DNA of 64,000 nt from Catellatospora coxensis (GCF_016862635.1 NZ_BONI01000011.1:1-64000); one strand, 5' to 3'; counted from the first letter of the stretch, positions 28,086 through 37,488 are shown. The notes: generated by a model from the letters alone, not told the origin. A program made the numbers and translations.

Positions 28086-28634
28086 ATGACGACAGCCCGG
28101 CAAGACGTGATCGATACCCTGCTCGGCCAGCATCAGCAGGTGAAGATGCTGTTCGCCCAGATCGATTCCGCGGACGGCGAACACCGGCAGGAGCTGTTCA
28201 TCGAGCTGGTCGGCACGCTCGCGCTGCACGAGAGCATCGAGCAGCTGCTGGTCCACCCGCTGGCCGGACAGGAGCTGCCCGACGGCGGACAGGTGGTGCC
28301 GCCGCGTCTGGCCGAGGAGGAGGACGCCAAGCAGGCGCTGTCGGAACTCTACGAACTCGGCGTGGCGCATCCGGACTTCGACGGCCGACTCGCTGCACTG
28401 CGAGACGACGTCACGGCGCACGCCGAAGCCGAGGAGGAGCTGGAGTTCCTCCGGCTGCGCGAGATGACCGCGCCCGATGAGCTGGCCCGGATGGCGGCGG
28501 TGGTCGCGAAGGCGCAGGCGCTGCTGCAGGGCTCCGAGCAGCAGCGCGGTGCCCTGGCCGGACCACCGGACCAGGTCTTCGACCGGGTCCGGGACCTGTT
28601 GAACAAATCCGAGGGCAGCGAGGTTCAGCGATGA
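28086..28634 (+). CDS. hemerythrin HHE domain-containing protein
   Basis: A 182-residue four-helix protein with the HHE iron ligands: GQHQQVKMLF, LALHESIEQLLVHP and TAHAEAEEELEFL. Such proteins bind O2, NO or iron and work in oxidant defence. ATG 28086 is preceded by GGAG. It overlaps the catalase start by 4 bases (ATGA), so hemerythrin and catalase are made together from the sigma-B-like promoter at 27963. Confidence 0.85.
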   Translation: MTTARQDVIDTLLGQHQQVKMLFAQIDSADGEHRQELFIELVGTLALHESIEQLLVHPLAGQELPDGGQVVPPRLAEEEDAKQALSELYELGVAHPDFDGRLAALRDDVTAHAEAEEELEFLRLREMTAPDELARMAAVVAKAQALLQGSEQQRGALAGPPDQVFDRVRDLLNKSEGSEVQR

Positions 28635-31105
28635 GCGAGCAGGCCACGCGAGCAGCCAAGAAGGCGGCGAAGACACCCGCGGCCAAGGCCGCCAAGACGG
28701 CCGCGAGTCCGGTCGACGCCGCAGCCAAGGGACGGGCCGGGAAGGCGGCGACCTCGACGTCGAAGGCGCCTGCTGCCAAGTCGGCTCCCGCGCGCCGGCC
28801 CGCGGCCCAGGCCGGTGCCAAGCAGGTCGCCGCCGCCAAGGCCGCGCCGCCCGCCAAGGCGACCCGGGCCAAGGCGAGCACGGCCAAGCCGGCCAAGAAG
28901 GCAGGGTCGCGATCGGCGACCGCCGCCGTGCTCGAGGCGAAGTCGCGAGCCGACCGTGCCGCCGCCGCGCCGCCCGCCCCCGGTGGCGACGCGAAGGCGC
29001 TGCAACTGGACGCGCACCGCATGGTCAAGCTCGACACCGAGCTGACCACCGACCAGGGCATCGGTGTCGAGGACACCGACAACACGCTGCGCGCCGGCCC
29101 GCGTGGGCCGAGCCTGCTGGAGGACTTCCACTTCCGCGAGAAGATCATGCGCTTCGACCATGAGCGCATTCCCGAGCGGGTCGTGCACGCCCGCGGCTCC
29201 GGCGCGCACGGCTACTTCCAGCCCTACGACACGGCGCTGGCCGAGTACACCGCCGCGCGGTTCCTGACCGACCCCGGCACGCGCACGCCGGTGTTCGTGC
29301 GGTTCTCGACCGTGCAGGGCTCGCGCGGCTCGACCGACACGCCCCGCGACGTACGCGGGTTCGCCGTGAAGTTCTACACCGACCAGGGCAACTTCGACCT
29401 CGTCGGCAACAACATGCCGGTCTTCTTCATCCAGGACGGCATCAAGTTCCCCGACGTCGTCCACGCGGTCAAGCCCGAGCCCCACCACGAGATGCCGCAG
29501 GCCGCCTCGGCCCACGACACGTTCTGGGACTTCGTCACCCTGCAGCCCGAGACGATGCACCACGTCATCTGGCTGATGTCGGACCGGGCCATCCCGCGCA
29601 GCTTCCGCACCATGCAGGGCTTCGGTGTGCACACGTTCCGGCTGGTGGCCGCCGACGGCACCCGCACGTTCGTCAAGTTCCACTGGACCCCGGTCGCGGG
29701 CGTGCACTCGCTGGTCTGGGACGAGGCTCAGAAGATCTCCGGCAAGGACCCCGACTTCAACCGGCGCGACCTGTGGGAGTCGATCGAGGCGGGACTCTAC
29801 CCCGAGTACGAGCTCGGCGTGCAGATCATCGCCGAGAGCGACGAGTTCGCCTTCGACGACATCGACCTGCTCGACTCGACCAAGCTCGTACCCGAAGAGG
29901 TCGTGCCGGTCGTCCCGGTCGGGCGAATGGTCTTGGACCGCAACCCCGACAACTTCTTCGCCGAGACCGAGCAGGTCGCGTTCTGCGTGCAGAACATCGT
30001 GCCCGGCATCGACTTCACCGACGACCCGCTGCTGCAGGCGCGGCTGTTCTCCTACCTGGACACGCAGCTGACCCGCCTCGGCGGGCCCAACTTCGCCCAG
30101 ATCCCGATCAACCGGCCGCTGGCGCCGGTGCGCAACCACCAGCAGGACGGCTTCCACCAGGACGACATCCCGGTCGGGCAGGCCAACTATCACCCGAACT
30201 CGCTAGGCGGCGGCTGCCCGGTGGTGCCCGGCGCGGGCGGCGGGGCGTTCGTGCACACGCCCGAACACGTCGACGGGATCAAGGAACGCAAACGGTCCGA
30301 GACGTTCTCCGACCACTACCGCCAGGCCACCCTGTTCTGGAACAGCATGGCCGCCTGGGAGAAGGAGCACATCGTCGCGGCGTACCGCTTCGAACTGGGC
30401 AAGGTCGCCCACCGGCACATCCGCGAGCGGATGGTCGAACACCTCAACAACATCGACCACCAGCTCGCGGTCGCCGTCGCGGCGGGCATCGGCGTCCCGG
30501 CCCCGAAGCCGGGCCGCCCGAACCACGGCAGGATGTCACCGGCGCTGAGCCAGGCGTCCATGCCCGGCAGCACCGGCGTCGTCGGCCGCAAGGTCGCGGT
30601 GCTCGTCGCCGACGGCGTCGAGGGCGCCTCAGTCGAGTCGATCCAGGCGGCGCTGGCCGAGGACGGCGCGGTCGTCGAACTGCTGGGCCTGGTCGACGGC
30701 GCGGTCACCACCGCGGCGGGCGACGCCCTGCCGGTCACCCGGGCGATGAACACCGTCGCGTCGGTGCTGTACGACGCGGTCGTCGTCGCCGACGGCGAGG
30801 CGGCGGTCGAGCAGCTGGTCAACGACGGCTACGCGGTCCACTTCGTCGCCGAGGCGTACAAGCACGCCAAGCCGCTGGCCGTGCTCGGTGTCGGGGACCG
30901 GCTGGTGCAGGCGGCCCGGCTGCCCGTATTCGAGGCATCCGACCGCATCACCGCACCCGCCAGCAAACCGTCCGCGGGCGCGCTCGACGGCGTCGTGTTC
31001 CTGGCCGCGGGCGCCGACGCCGACGACACGTTCCTGACCGAACTGACGACCGCGATCGCCGCGCACCGCCACTACGACCGCCCGGTCGACGGCATCGCCG
31101 CCTGA
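28631..31105 (+). CDS. katE: large-subunit catalase with Lys/Ala-rich histone-like N-terminus
   Basis: An 824-residue heme catalase. Residues 1-~115 are a repetitive Lys/Ala/Pro tract ([30 protein letters not shown]) like histone H1 or actinobacterial HU tails. The core starts about residue 130 with the distal histidine in [14 protein letters not shown], the asparagine in [18 protein letters not shown] and the heme tyrosine in RLFSYLDTQ. The C-terminus (about 655-800) is the DJ-1/PfpI-like domain of HPII-type catalases ([14 protein letters not shown]). The basic tail suggests attachment to DNA or RNA. Confidence 0.9.
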   Translation: MSEQATRAAKKAAKTPAAKAAKTAASPVDAAAKGRAGKAATSTSKAPAAKSAPARRPAAQAGAKQVAAAKAAPPAKATRAKASTAKPAKKAGSRSATAAVLEAKSRADRAAAAPPAPGGDAKALQLDAHRMVKLDTELTTDQGIGVEDTDNTLRAGPRGPSLLEDFHFREKIMRFDHERIPERVVHARGSGAHGYFQPYDTALAEYTAARFLTDPGTRTPVFVRFSTVQGSRGSTDTPRDVRGFAVKFYTDQGNFDLVGNNMPVFFIQDGIKFPDVVHAVKPEPHHEMPQAASAHDTFWDFVTLQPETMHHVIWLMSDRAIPRSFRTMQGFGVHTFRLVAADGTRTFVKFHWTPVAGVHSLVWDEAQKISGKDPDFNRRDLWESIEAGLYPEYELGVQIIAESDEFAFDDIDLLDSTKLVPEEVVPVVPVGRMVLDRNPDNFFAETEQVAFCVQNIVPGIDFTDDPLLQARLFSYLDTQLTRLGGPNFAQIPINRPLAPVRNHQQDGFHQDDIPVGQANYHPNSLGGGCPVVPGAGGGAFVHTPEHVDGIKERKRSETFSDHYRQATLFWNSMAAWEKEHIVAAYRFELGKVAHRHIRERMVEHLNNIDHQLAVAVAAGIGVPAPKPGRPNHGRMSPALSQASMPGSTGVVGRKVAVLVADGVEGASVESIQAALAEDGAVVELLGLVDGAVTTAAGDALPVTRAMNTVASVLYDAVVVADGEAAVEQLVNDGYAVHFVAEAYKHAKPLAVLGVGDRLVQAARLPVFEASDRITAPASKPSAGALDGVVFLAAGADADDTFLTELTTAIAAHRHYDRPVDGIAA

Positions 31106-32070
31106 CGGGGCCCTGCGCCGTCATCGCCGGTCAGGGCGGCGCCGAGCGCGGTGCGCCAGTAGAGCACCTCGCGTCCGGAACGCCGCTTGGTCACCGCCCC
31201 GGCGTCGAGCAGCACCCGCAGGTGGTCACTGACCGAACCCAGCGACAGCCCGGTGAGCGCCACCAGGTGTGAAGTGCTCACCGGGCTGCCCAACCGGCGC
31301 AGGATGGCCGCCCGGTTCGTACCGATGAGCCGGTCCAGACCGTCCGGCGCCGGCTGGACGGCGGCAGCCAGCACACCGCGGACCGGGTACACCATGCCGA
31401 AGCGGGTCGGCTGGTCCCACAACACCCAGCCGCGCCCGCAGTGCGCGGGCACGAACACCAGCTGTTCGGCCTGGTCGAGTGGCAGCGGCGGGTCGGGCAG
31501 GTTGTTGACCTGGAGCCGGCCGTTGCCCAGCCACTGCATGACACCGGTCAGATCCGGGAACACTCCTGCCCAGCCCTCGGCGCTGAGCACCGAGGTGCGG
31601 GAGACGACGTCGGCCCGCAGCCGCTGCTCGCGGGCTGGCCACTCCGGCGCGACGGTGTGCGTCCAGACCCACTCGAGCAGGAACACCACCTCCGCCGTCA
31701 GCCCGTCCCCGCACAGCACTTCATCGAGTTTGGCCGGGGGGCCCGCGCGAAGGTCGGCGCGGATCTGCTCGTCGGAACGCTCCCCGACGGCCGCGAGCTC
31801 CTCGGCGAACGTCGGGGCGGCGCTCGCGGGGGCGATGGTGAAGAAGTCGGCGAACCACCGGTGCCGGAACGCCGCCGCCAGCAGCGCTCGCAGCATCGGC
31901 CGCCGGGCCAGCATCTGCTGGTACGCGGCCTGGTGTGGCCGCTGCCAGGCGTGCTGCCACGGGTGGTACGGGCTTTGCAGGGCCTTCAGCGCGGCGACGG
32001 TGTCGGTCATCGGCGAGATGGCGAACCGGCTGCGCGCGAGCAGGTCCACCGGCACGTGCCACACCGCCAT
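31072..32070 (-). CDS. ArsR-type winged-helix regulator (DUF5937-like)
   Basis: A 332-residue transcription factor. The N-terminal ~230 residues are the DUF5937-like helical region. The C-terminal winged helix is SPVSTSHLVALTGLSLGSVSDHLRVLLDAGAVTKRRSGREVLYW. ATG 32070 has GGAGGCG upstream. The gene is divergent from an MFS transporter with 58 bases between, so it probably controls that pump. Its 3' end overlaps the catalase 3' end by 34 bases. Confidence 0.85.
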   Translation of the reverse strand: MAVWHVPVDLLARSRFAISPMTDTVAALKALQSPYHPWQHAWQRPHQAAYQQMLARRPMLRALLAAAFRHRWFADFFTIAPASAAPTFAEELAAVGERSDEQIRADLRAGPPAKLDEVLCGDGLTAEVVFLLEWVWTHTVAPEWPAREQRLRADVVSRTSVLSAEGWAGVFPDLTGVMQWLGNGRLQVNNLPDPPLPLDQAEQLVFVPAHCGRGWVLWDQPTRFGMVYPVRGVLAAAVQPAPDGLDRLIGTNRAAILRRLGSPVSTSHLVALTGLSLGSVSDHLRVLLDAGAVTKRRSGREVLYWRTALGAALTGDDGAGPRQAAMPSTGRS

Positions 32071-32128
32071 GTTTCGCCTCCAGCCGTAACTCTACGGTCC
32101 CGGGCCGCCGCACCCGAGGATCACCAGA

Positions 32129-33340
32129 GTGAAAACCTATTCGGAACTGTTCGCCATCCGCGAGTTCCGCAACCTCTTCCTGGCCAACTGCGCCGGGATC
32201 GCCGCGCACACCACCTCCGCGCTGGCGCTGGGCTCGCTGACCTACGCCGTGACCGGTTCGGCGGCGCTGACCGCGCTGAGCATGTTCGGCGCGCCGCTGG
32301 CAGGCGTGCTGGGCAGCTTCACCCTGCTGTCCGCGGCGGACAGCCTCCCGCCGCGCCGCGCGCTGACGATCGCGGCGCTGGTCGCGCTCATCGGCACCGC
32401 GATCCAGACGGTCCCGGGCCTGCCGGTCGGCGTCCGGCTCGCCGTCATCCTGCTCGTCGCGTACGTCGGCTCGATCATCGGCGGGGCCCGCTGGTCGCTG
32501 CTCAACGCGATCCTGCCGCCGGGCGGGTACGTGCTGGCCCGCTCGACGATGAACGCCAGCGTCGGCGTCATGCAGATCGCCGGGTTCGGGACGGGCGGGC
32601 TGCTGCTGGTCTGGCTCACGCCGTTTCAGGTGTTCGCCATCGCCGCCGCGCTGCGGGCCCTGGCCGCGGCGGCGACCTGGTTCGGCCTGCGGGAACGGCC
32701 GGCCCGGGCCGCTGCCGGAGCCTCGACGGCCAGGACCATGCGCGTCAACCGGGAACTGTGGACCGACCGCGGATGCCGGGCGCTCTACCTCAACCTGTGG
32801 CTGCCCAGTGGCCTGGTCGTCGGCTGTGAGGCGCTGTTCCTGCCGTACGCCGGGGATCGCGCCGGTTTCCTGTTCGCCGCCGGCGCGCTGGGCATGCTCG
32901 CCGGTGACGTCGTGGTGGGACGGTTCCTGTCCCCTGCCGCCCGCCGCCGCTGCGTCCAGCCGCTGCGGTTCCTGCTCCCGCTGCCCTACCTCGTCTTCCT
33001 GCTGCACCCGGGCCTGCCGTGGGCGATGCTGCTCGCGCTGACCGCCTCGGTCGGCTTCGCGGCGTCGCTGCCGTTGCAGGAGTGGCTGATCGACCGCTCG
33101 CCGCCGGACGTGCACGGTCAGGCGCTCGGTCTGCAGCAGAACGGGATGATGACCGCGCAGGCGGTGTTCGCGGCGCTCGCGGGCGTGCTCGCCGACGTGC
33201 TGCCCACGCACCGGGCGGTGGCGCTGCTGGCCCTGCTGTCGCTGGCCACGACGCTGCTGCTCACCCGTGGTCTGCGGCATGCCCGGCCGGCGCGGCGGCA
33301 GGCCGTCGCTTTAGCGCAGGCCGCACCGGCCGGCACGTGA
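32129..33340 (+). CDS. MFS transporter
   Basis: A 403-residue polytopic membrane protein with about 12 TM helices and the MFS_3-like layout: FAIREFRNLFLANCAG opening, central loop RERPARAAAGASTARTM, then a second half with YLNLWLPSGLVVG and the late GLQQNGMMTAQAVFAALAGVLAD motif. Probably a drug/metabolite exporter. GTG 32129. Divergent from the DUF5937 regulator, the usual partner of such pumps. Confidence 0.85.
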   Translation: MKTYSELFAIREFRNLFLANCAGIAAHTTSALALGSLTYAVTGSAALTALSMFGAPLAGVLGSFTLLSAADSLPPRRALTIAALVALIGTAIQTVPGLPVGVRLAVILLVAYVGSIIGGARWSLLNAILPPGGYVLARSTMNASVGVMQIAGFGTGGLLLVWLTPFQVFAIAAALRALAAAATWFGLRERPARAAAGASTARTMRVNRELWTDRGCRALYLNLWLPSGLVVGCEALFLPYAGDRAGFLFAAGALGMLAGDVVVGRFLSPAARRRCVQPLRFLLPLPYLVFLLHPGLPWAMLLALTASVGFAASLPLQEWLIDRSPPDVHGQALGLQQNGMMTAQAVFAALAGVLADVLPTHRAVALLALLSLATTLLLTRGLRHARPARRQAVALAQAAPAGT

Positions 33341-33466
33341 CCCGCTCCGTCCGGGTTGGCGATCAGGACGGCGGATCGGCCGCGCCGCGGCGGGCTGCCG
33401 GATTCGGGCGCAGGGGGCGGGGTCGGACGGGTTACCCGGAAGGAGGCCCCACTCCGTACGGCCGGT

Positions 33467-33895
33467 TCAGCCGTACCTGCAGCCTGCGGCATGCCCGTCC
33501 GGTCCGGATCCGGCGCAGGCCGGGCAGGCCAGCCCGTGGATCATACGGTGCGAGACCAGCACGGCCTCGTGCACGTGGCGCCGGCCGGCGATCATGCCCT
33601 GCCGGTAGCCGGCATCGGCCGGGCCTGCCGCGTCGTCGGGTATGCGCACGGGAGAGCGGTGCCGGCCCGCGGCCATGGCGACGATACGCGCGATCAGTTC
33701 CTCTTCGGTGCGGCGGCCGTGTTCCACGCCGCGGCGGTACTGCTCGCCGCCGGCGAGCGCGTCATCGGCGGAGTCGGGCGGCCGGACCCGGTCGGGGGTG
33801 TCGTCGAAGCTCGCCAGTCGGGCGAACAGGTGAATGACCGCGGCAACGTCCTCGCCGCGGCGCGCGTCTGGGTCGGCGTCGGGCTCAAAGTTCAT
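33467..33895 (-). CDS. hypothetical protein with C-terminal Cys cluster
   Basis: A 142-residue soluble protein, acidic at the N-terminus and with a helical middle (GRRTEEELIARIVAMAAG). The tail CPACAGSGPDGHAAGC has four possible zinc ligands in a C-x2-C-x8-H-x3-C-like arrangement, recalling zinc ribbons or DnaJ-type CxxC knuckles. Family unknown. It follows the ArsR gene on the same strand with a 40-base gap, so may be in its unit. Confidence 0.6.
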   Translation of the reverse strand: MNFEPDADPDARRGEDVAAVIHLFARLASFDDTPDRVRPPDSADDALAGGEQYRRGVEHGRRTEEELIARIVAMAAGRHRSPVRIPDDAAGPADAGYRQGMIAGRRHVHEAVLVSHRMIHGLACPACAGSGPDGHAAGCRYG

Positions 33896-33935
33896 CGCGG
33901 CCGTCCCCGCGGTCGCCGCGCTGCCGCAGCCCCGG

Positions 33936-34280
33936 CTAGGTGCGGCCGGCCGTCTGCGCCGCGCGCAGGTCGTCGAGCAGTTCGACCTGGTTGGTCAGTA
34001 CCTCGGTGAGGATGCGCCGGGCGACGGCGAGCAGTTCGGCGACCTGCGGGCTGACCAGGGAGTAGTAGACGGTCGAGCCGTCCCTGCGGGCGACCACCAG
34101 GTTCATCTTGCGCAGCACGGCCAGTTGCTGGGACAGGTGGGCCGATTCCAGGCCGACCTCGGGCAGCATCTCCCCGACCGAGTGCTCCCGCACGGACAGC
34201 AGTTCCAGGACGCGGATGCGGGCGGGGTGCGCGAGCGCCTTGAAGAATTCCGCCTTGGCCTGATACAGCGGTTTGCTCAC
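33936..34280 (-). CDS. ArsR/SmtB-family transcriptional regulator
   Basis: A 114-residue winged-helix protein: QAKAEFFKALAHPARIRVLELLSVREHSVGEML, LESAHLSQQLAVLRKMNLVVARRDGSTVYYSLVS. There is no metal-binding ELCVCDL motif in helix 3, so the signal is probably not a metal bound there; sulfur-type or redox sensing is possible. GTG 34280 has GGGGGTGG upstream. It is divergent from the HPF-like gene with an inverted repeat between. Confidence 0.9.
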   Translation of the reverse strand: MSKPLYQAKAEFFKALAHPARIRVLELLSVREHSVGEMLPEVGLESAHLSQQLAVLRKMNLVVARRDGSTVYYSLVSPQVAELLAVARRILTEVLTNQVELLDDLRAAQTAGRT

Positions 34281-34401
34281 CGGTCCACCCCCTTCGTTGC
34301 AGAAAACCGTACCCGCCCGGGTGCGTGGAGTGCCGCCGGGCCGGTCTGCCGGTTGTCGTGTGACATCTGTGCGCCACCTCCCCAGGCTACATGACATGGC
34401 G

Positions 34402-34421
34402 AGTTGCTAAAGTCGGCAACT
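34402..34421. promoter_or_regulatory. candidate ArsR operator
   Basis: AGTTGC-TAAAGTCG-GCAACT is a perfect 6-bp inverted repeat in the space between the ArsR gene and the HPF-like gene. It contains the 7-mer TTGCTAA that recurs in both arms of the repeat at 36009-36050 beside the SulP stump. Confidence 0.5.
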
Positions 34422-34478
34422 AATCGTGCCGCCAGCAACCGTCCTCTCGTGGAGAGGCGCCGGCGAAGGGAGGCGGCG

Positions 34479-35393
34479 GTGGAGCCGACCGGTTCACGGC
34501 CCGTGCCACGGCAGGGCGTACGGGTCGACGTGCGTGCCCGCGGCATCGCCGATTCCGCGTTCGTCGAGCTGACACGTCAGGCGGTCGCGGCGGTGGTGAG
34601 CGCGAACGCCAACGCGGCCGGACCGGTCCGGCTGCGTGTCACCGCCGGCCGCTGCGCGAGCGGGCCCGTCCTGGTCCAGGTCAACCTGCTGGTGCGCGGC
34701 GAGCCCGCCCGGGTCCAGATCGCCGCCCGCACACCTCAGGCGGCCGCCGGGGCCGCCCTCGACCGCCTCGAACGCCAGATCCGCCGCCTGGCGCTCAACC
34801 TCGACCTGTCGGCGTGGCCGCTGCCGTGGCGGCGCACCCTGGCCGCGTCCGGCGAGGGCGCCGTCGCGCGCCTGAAAGCCGTCCGGCTGCACACGGCAGC
34901 CTTCGCCGACGCGGCGATGCGGCTGACCGCCATGGACTACGACGCCCACCTGTTCACCGACGCCGACACGGGCTTGGAAGCCGTCGTCTACCGCACCGGC
35001 ACCGAGCAGCTGCGCCTGGCCCGCCAGCAGCCCGGGAACCCGTCGATGCGGGGCTGCTCGGTCCAGGTCGACGCCCGTCCCGCACTCGTGCTCGACCCGG
35101 CCCACGCCGCCCGGCGGCTGGAGGCGACCGCGGCGCCGTTCGTCTTCTACACCGACCGGGACACCGGACGCGGCAACCTGCTGTACCGCCGCTACGACGG
35201 CGAGCTCGGCCTGATCAGCCCACTGGCCGCCGAACCGTGGCCGTCGGTGGACCGTGCGCCGGCCGAAGCGGGCGAAAGCGGTGGCGGGGCGGGTCAGTCG
35301 GGGTCGCAGCCACGCGAGGAGGTCGGCGTGCTGCTGGAGATCGAGAACAGCCGCACCGCCAGCGCGCGCAGCAGCACCGCCGCCGCGGTGTGA
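34479..35393 (+). CDS. HPF/sigma-54 modulation-like protein with duplicated C-terminal domain
   Basis: About 304 residues from GTG 34479 (GGGAGG 6 bases upstream). The N-terminal ~90 residues resemble the HPF fold (RVDVRARGIADSAFVELTRQAV). Two copies of the S30AE C-terminal domain follow: VRLHTAAFADAAMRLTAMDYDAHLFTD and ALVLDPAHAARRLEATAAPFVFYTDR...NLLYRRYDGELGLISP. Long HPF forms dimerise 70S ribosomes through one such domain; two copies suggest a dormancy factor that may dimerise within itself. The last ~40 residues look like read-through into non-homologous sequence. Confidence 0.75.
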   Translation: MEPTGSRPVPRQGVRVDVRARGIADSAFVELTRQAVAAVVSANANAAGPVRLRVTAGRCASGPVLVQVNLLVRGEPARVQIAARTPQAAAGAALDRLERQIRRLALNLDLSAWPLPWRRTLAASGEGAVARLKAVRLHTAAFADAAMRLTAMDYDAHLFTDADTGLEAVVYRTGTEQLRLARQQPGNPSMRGCSVQVDARPALVLDPAHAARRLEATAAPFVFYTDRDTGRGNLLYRRYDGELGLISPLAAEPWPSVDRAPAEAGESGGGAGQSGSQPREEVGVLLEIENSRTASARSSTAAAV

Positions 35394-35478
35394 TCACCGC
35401 AGTGGTGCATCGCGTCGGCGCGGGCCGCGATCGCCGCCAGGCGTACGCCGTCGGCGCCCCACCAGCGGCCTCCCGCGG

Positions 35479-36021
35479 TCAGGTGCTCGCCCAGTGCCGC
35501 GAACTGCTCCGACGCGCGCCCGTGCCGTCGACCGCCGACACCCGCGACATGCGCAGGATCACCACCCGCACGTCGGCGACCTGCGTCAGTTCGAGCAGGA
35601 ACCGGTGGGCCGCGGCGAAGAACAGCGGACCGTCGAACCGGTACGCCACGATGTGCTCGGACAGCAGGGCCGCCTCCTCGGTGTGGTGGTCGGACAGGTC
35701 CAGGGGCACCTGCTCCAGCGTCGCCGCACGGGCGATCTTGCGTACCGCCAGGAACGTCGCCACGACCAGCCCGATGGCGACCGCGGCGACCAGGTCCAGG
35801 GCGAGCGTGGCCGCGGCGGTCAGCGCCATCAGCACCGCGTCCGAGCGGGTGGACCGGGCCAGCGCCAGCAGCGAGCCGACCTCGACCATGCGGATCGCCG
35901 TCGCCAGCAGCACCCCGGCCAGTGCCGCGAGCGGGATGTGGGCGACCAGCGGAGCGGCGGCGAGCATGATCACGGCGAGTACGGCGGCGTGGGTCAGCGC
36001 GGCCAGCCAGCGGCTTAGCAA
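35479..36021 (-). pseudogene. SulP-family anion transporter fragment
   Basis: The frame starts abruptly with LAALTHAAVLAVIMLAAAPLVAHIPLAALAGVLLATAIRMVE, which is the middle of SulP proteins (last three TM helices), and runs into a STAS domain (VVILRMSRVSAVDGTGA). The first ~300 residues are missing. The STAS domain breaks at GTGA, after which coding-like sequence continues in another frame (a DAMHHCGDHTAAAVLLRAL segment towards 35294). Both ends are damaged, so it cannot transport. Its upstream edge coincides with an 18-bp inverted repeat. Confidence 0.7.
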
Positions 36022-36050
36022 TTGAACACCTTTTCAATTGCTAAGCCGCT
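36009..36050. repeat. perfect 18-bp inverted repeat at the SulP break
   Basis: AGCGGCTTAGCAATTGAA (36009-36026) and its exact reverse complement (36033-36050) flank the 6 bases CACCTT. The repeat overlaps the first codons of the SulP stump. It could be an operator, a mobile-element end or the scar of an inversion. Confidence 0.8.
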
Positions 36051-36066
36051 ACGTTGCACATGTCGT

Positions 36067-36080
36067 GTGATACGTATCAC
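36067..36080. promoter_or_regulatory. 14-bp perfect palindrome
   Basis: GTGATACGTATCAC is fully self-complementary and lies 17 bases from the 18-bp repeat. Its AT-rich centre in high-GC DNA suggests a protein-binding site. The regulator is unknown. Confidence 0.5.
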
Positions 36081-36099
36081 GCGGCAGGAAGGCCGCATG

Positions 36100-36131
36100 T
36101 CCGGGGCGGCGGCACGAGCGGCCGCCCCGGA
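36100..36131 (-). terminator. hairpin downstream of the glycosyltransferase gene
   Basis: TCCGGGGCGGC (36100-36110) pairs perfectly with 36121-36131 over 11 bp with a 10-base loop, 31 bases past the stop of the leftward gene ending at 36162. Confidence 0.6.
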
Positions 36132-36161
36132 GACGACCTGCCCGCTACCGACGGCCGCCGC

Positions 36162-37334
36162 TCACGCGTACGGGTCACCCGCACGGCCCATGGCGGGCGC
36201 GGGCTGCCGCAGCGCCAGCGCCGCCCGGTACGCCTGCAGATATCCCAGCGCCGTCTGCTCGTCGCTGAAATTGCGCACCACGTGCCTGCGGCAGCCGGCC
36301 GGGTCGAGCCGGGCCGCCGCACGTATCGCGTCCGGCAGTTGCCCGGGGTCGTCACAGATGAACCCGGTGACGCCGTCGGCGACGACCTCGGGCACCGCAC
36401 CCGCGCGCAGCGCGACCACCGGCGTGCCGCACACCATCGCCTCGATCATCACCATGCCGAACGGCTCCTCCCACTGCACGGGGAACAGCAGGCAGCTCGC
36501 GTTCGCCAGCAGCTCGCGCTTCAGCGTCGCGTCGGCGATACCGATCATCCGGTCGTTCGGGCCGAGCAGCGGCTCGACCTGCTCGGCGTAGTACCTCTGC
36601 TCGGCCGGCTCGGCGCACTTGCCGGCCAGGATCAGCGGCAGCCCGGCCTCGTGGGCGGCGAGCACGGCCGTGTGCGCGCCCTTGTCGGGGCTGAACCGCC
36701 CCAGGAAGAGGGCATAGTCCTGCTTGGCGCGCTGGAACGGCCAGTCGCGCGGCCGCAGGCCGTTGTAGACGGTGCCGATCCAGTTGAGCTCGGGCGCGAG
36801 GGCGCGCTGCCTGCGGCTGATCGCCACCAGCGACAGGTCGCGGCCCAGCGTCCGGTAGAAGCCGCGCAGCTCGGAGTCGACCGGGCCGTGCACGGTCGCG
36901 ACCACGGGCAACCCCAGCGCGTGGTACGCCGGGGCGTTGAGCGGGCCGGCGAACGTGTGGTCGTGGACCACGTCGACCTCACCTGCGGCGGCGAGGCCCT
37001 CCACCGCGCGCCGGGTGAGCGACGCGTAGATGATCTCGGGTCCGGGCTCGCCCAGCCGCTCCGGGACGGCCCGGTCCCATACCGGCCGGAAGTTCGCCTG
37101 GGTGCCGTCGCGCCCGGCGGCGATCAGGGTCACCGTGTGCCCGAGTTCGACCAGCGCGTTGGACAGGTCGGCCAGGACGGCCTCGATGCCGCCATAGGCG
37201 GCGGGCGGGATGTCGAAGTAGGGCGGCGCCACCATCGCGATCTTCAGCGGATCGGTGGCGTCGGCTGTGGGGATGCTCTGCAGCTGCGGAAGTGGTCCGG
37301 GCGATTTGTCGCCCTCCACGAGTGTGTCTGTCAC
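36162..37334 (-). CDS. GT4-family glycosyltransferase
   Basis: A 390-residue GT-B enzyme from GTG 37334. It shows the acceptor-side loop PPAAYGGIEAVLADLSNAL, VDVVHDHTFAG, the GRFSPDKGAHTAVLAA donor-binding segment and the EPFGMVMIEAMVCGTPVVA E-x7-E motif. Such enzymes add hexoses to lipids, glycans or small solutes. It stands alone, without sugar-nucleotide genes, so the product is unknown. No strong ribosome site is seen at the start. Confidence 0.85.
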   Translation of the reverse strand: MTDTLVEGDKSPGPLPQLQSIPTADATDPLKIAMVAPPYFDIPPAAYGGIEAVLADLSNALVELGHTVTLIAAGRDGTQANFRPVWDRAVPERLGEPGPEIIYASLTRRAVEGLAAAGEVDVVHDHTFAGPLNAPAYHALGLPVVATVHGPVDSELRGFYRTLGRDLSLVAISRRQRALAPELNWIGTVYNGLRPRDWPFQRAKQDYALFLGRFSPDKGAHTAVLAAHEAGLPLILAGKCAEPAEQRYYAEQVEPLLGPNDRMIGIADATLKRELLANASCLLFPVQWEEPFGMVMIEAMVCGTPVVALRAGAVPEVVADGVTGFICDDPGQLPDAIRAAARLDPAGCRRHVVRNFSDEQTALGYLQAYRAALALRQPAPAMGRAGDPYA

Positions 37335-37455
37335 GCAGCGGCTGTATCCCGATTCCCGCGGGCTATGCCATTTGCCCGGATATTTCACCCGGTAGTGTGG
37401 TTTGACGTGCTGGAGGGGCATTCGGCGGGCGGTCGGCGGTCGCCTACTGTCCAGC

Positions 37456-37484
37456 GCGGCCGCCCGGGAGACCCGGGCGGCCGC
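37456..37484 (-). terminator. hairpin after the NAD(P)H:FMN reductase gene
   Basis: GCGGCCGCCCGGG (37456-37468) pairs perfectly with 37472-37484 around a 3-base loop, 4 bases past the stop codon at 37489. Confidence 0.75.
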
Positions 37485-37488
37485 GGGC

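Noticed and set aside
28625-30193. A 522-codon leftward frame opposite the catalase
   Set aside because: Antisense shadow; repetitive Gly/Leu/Arg sequence with no family pattern.
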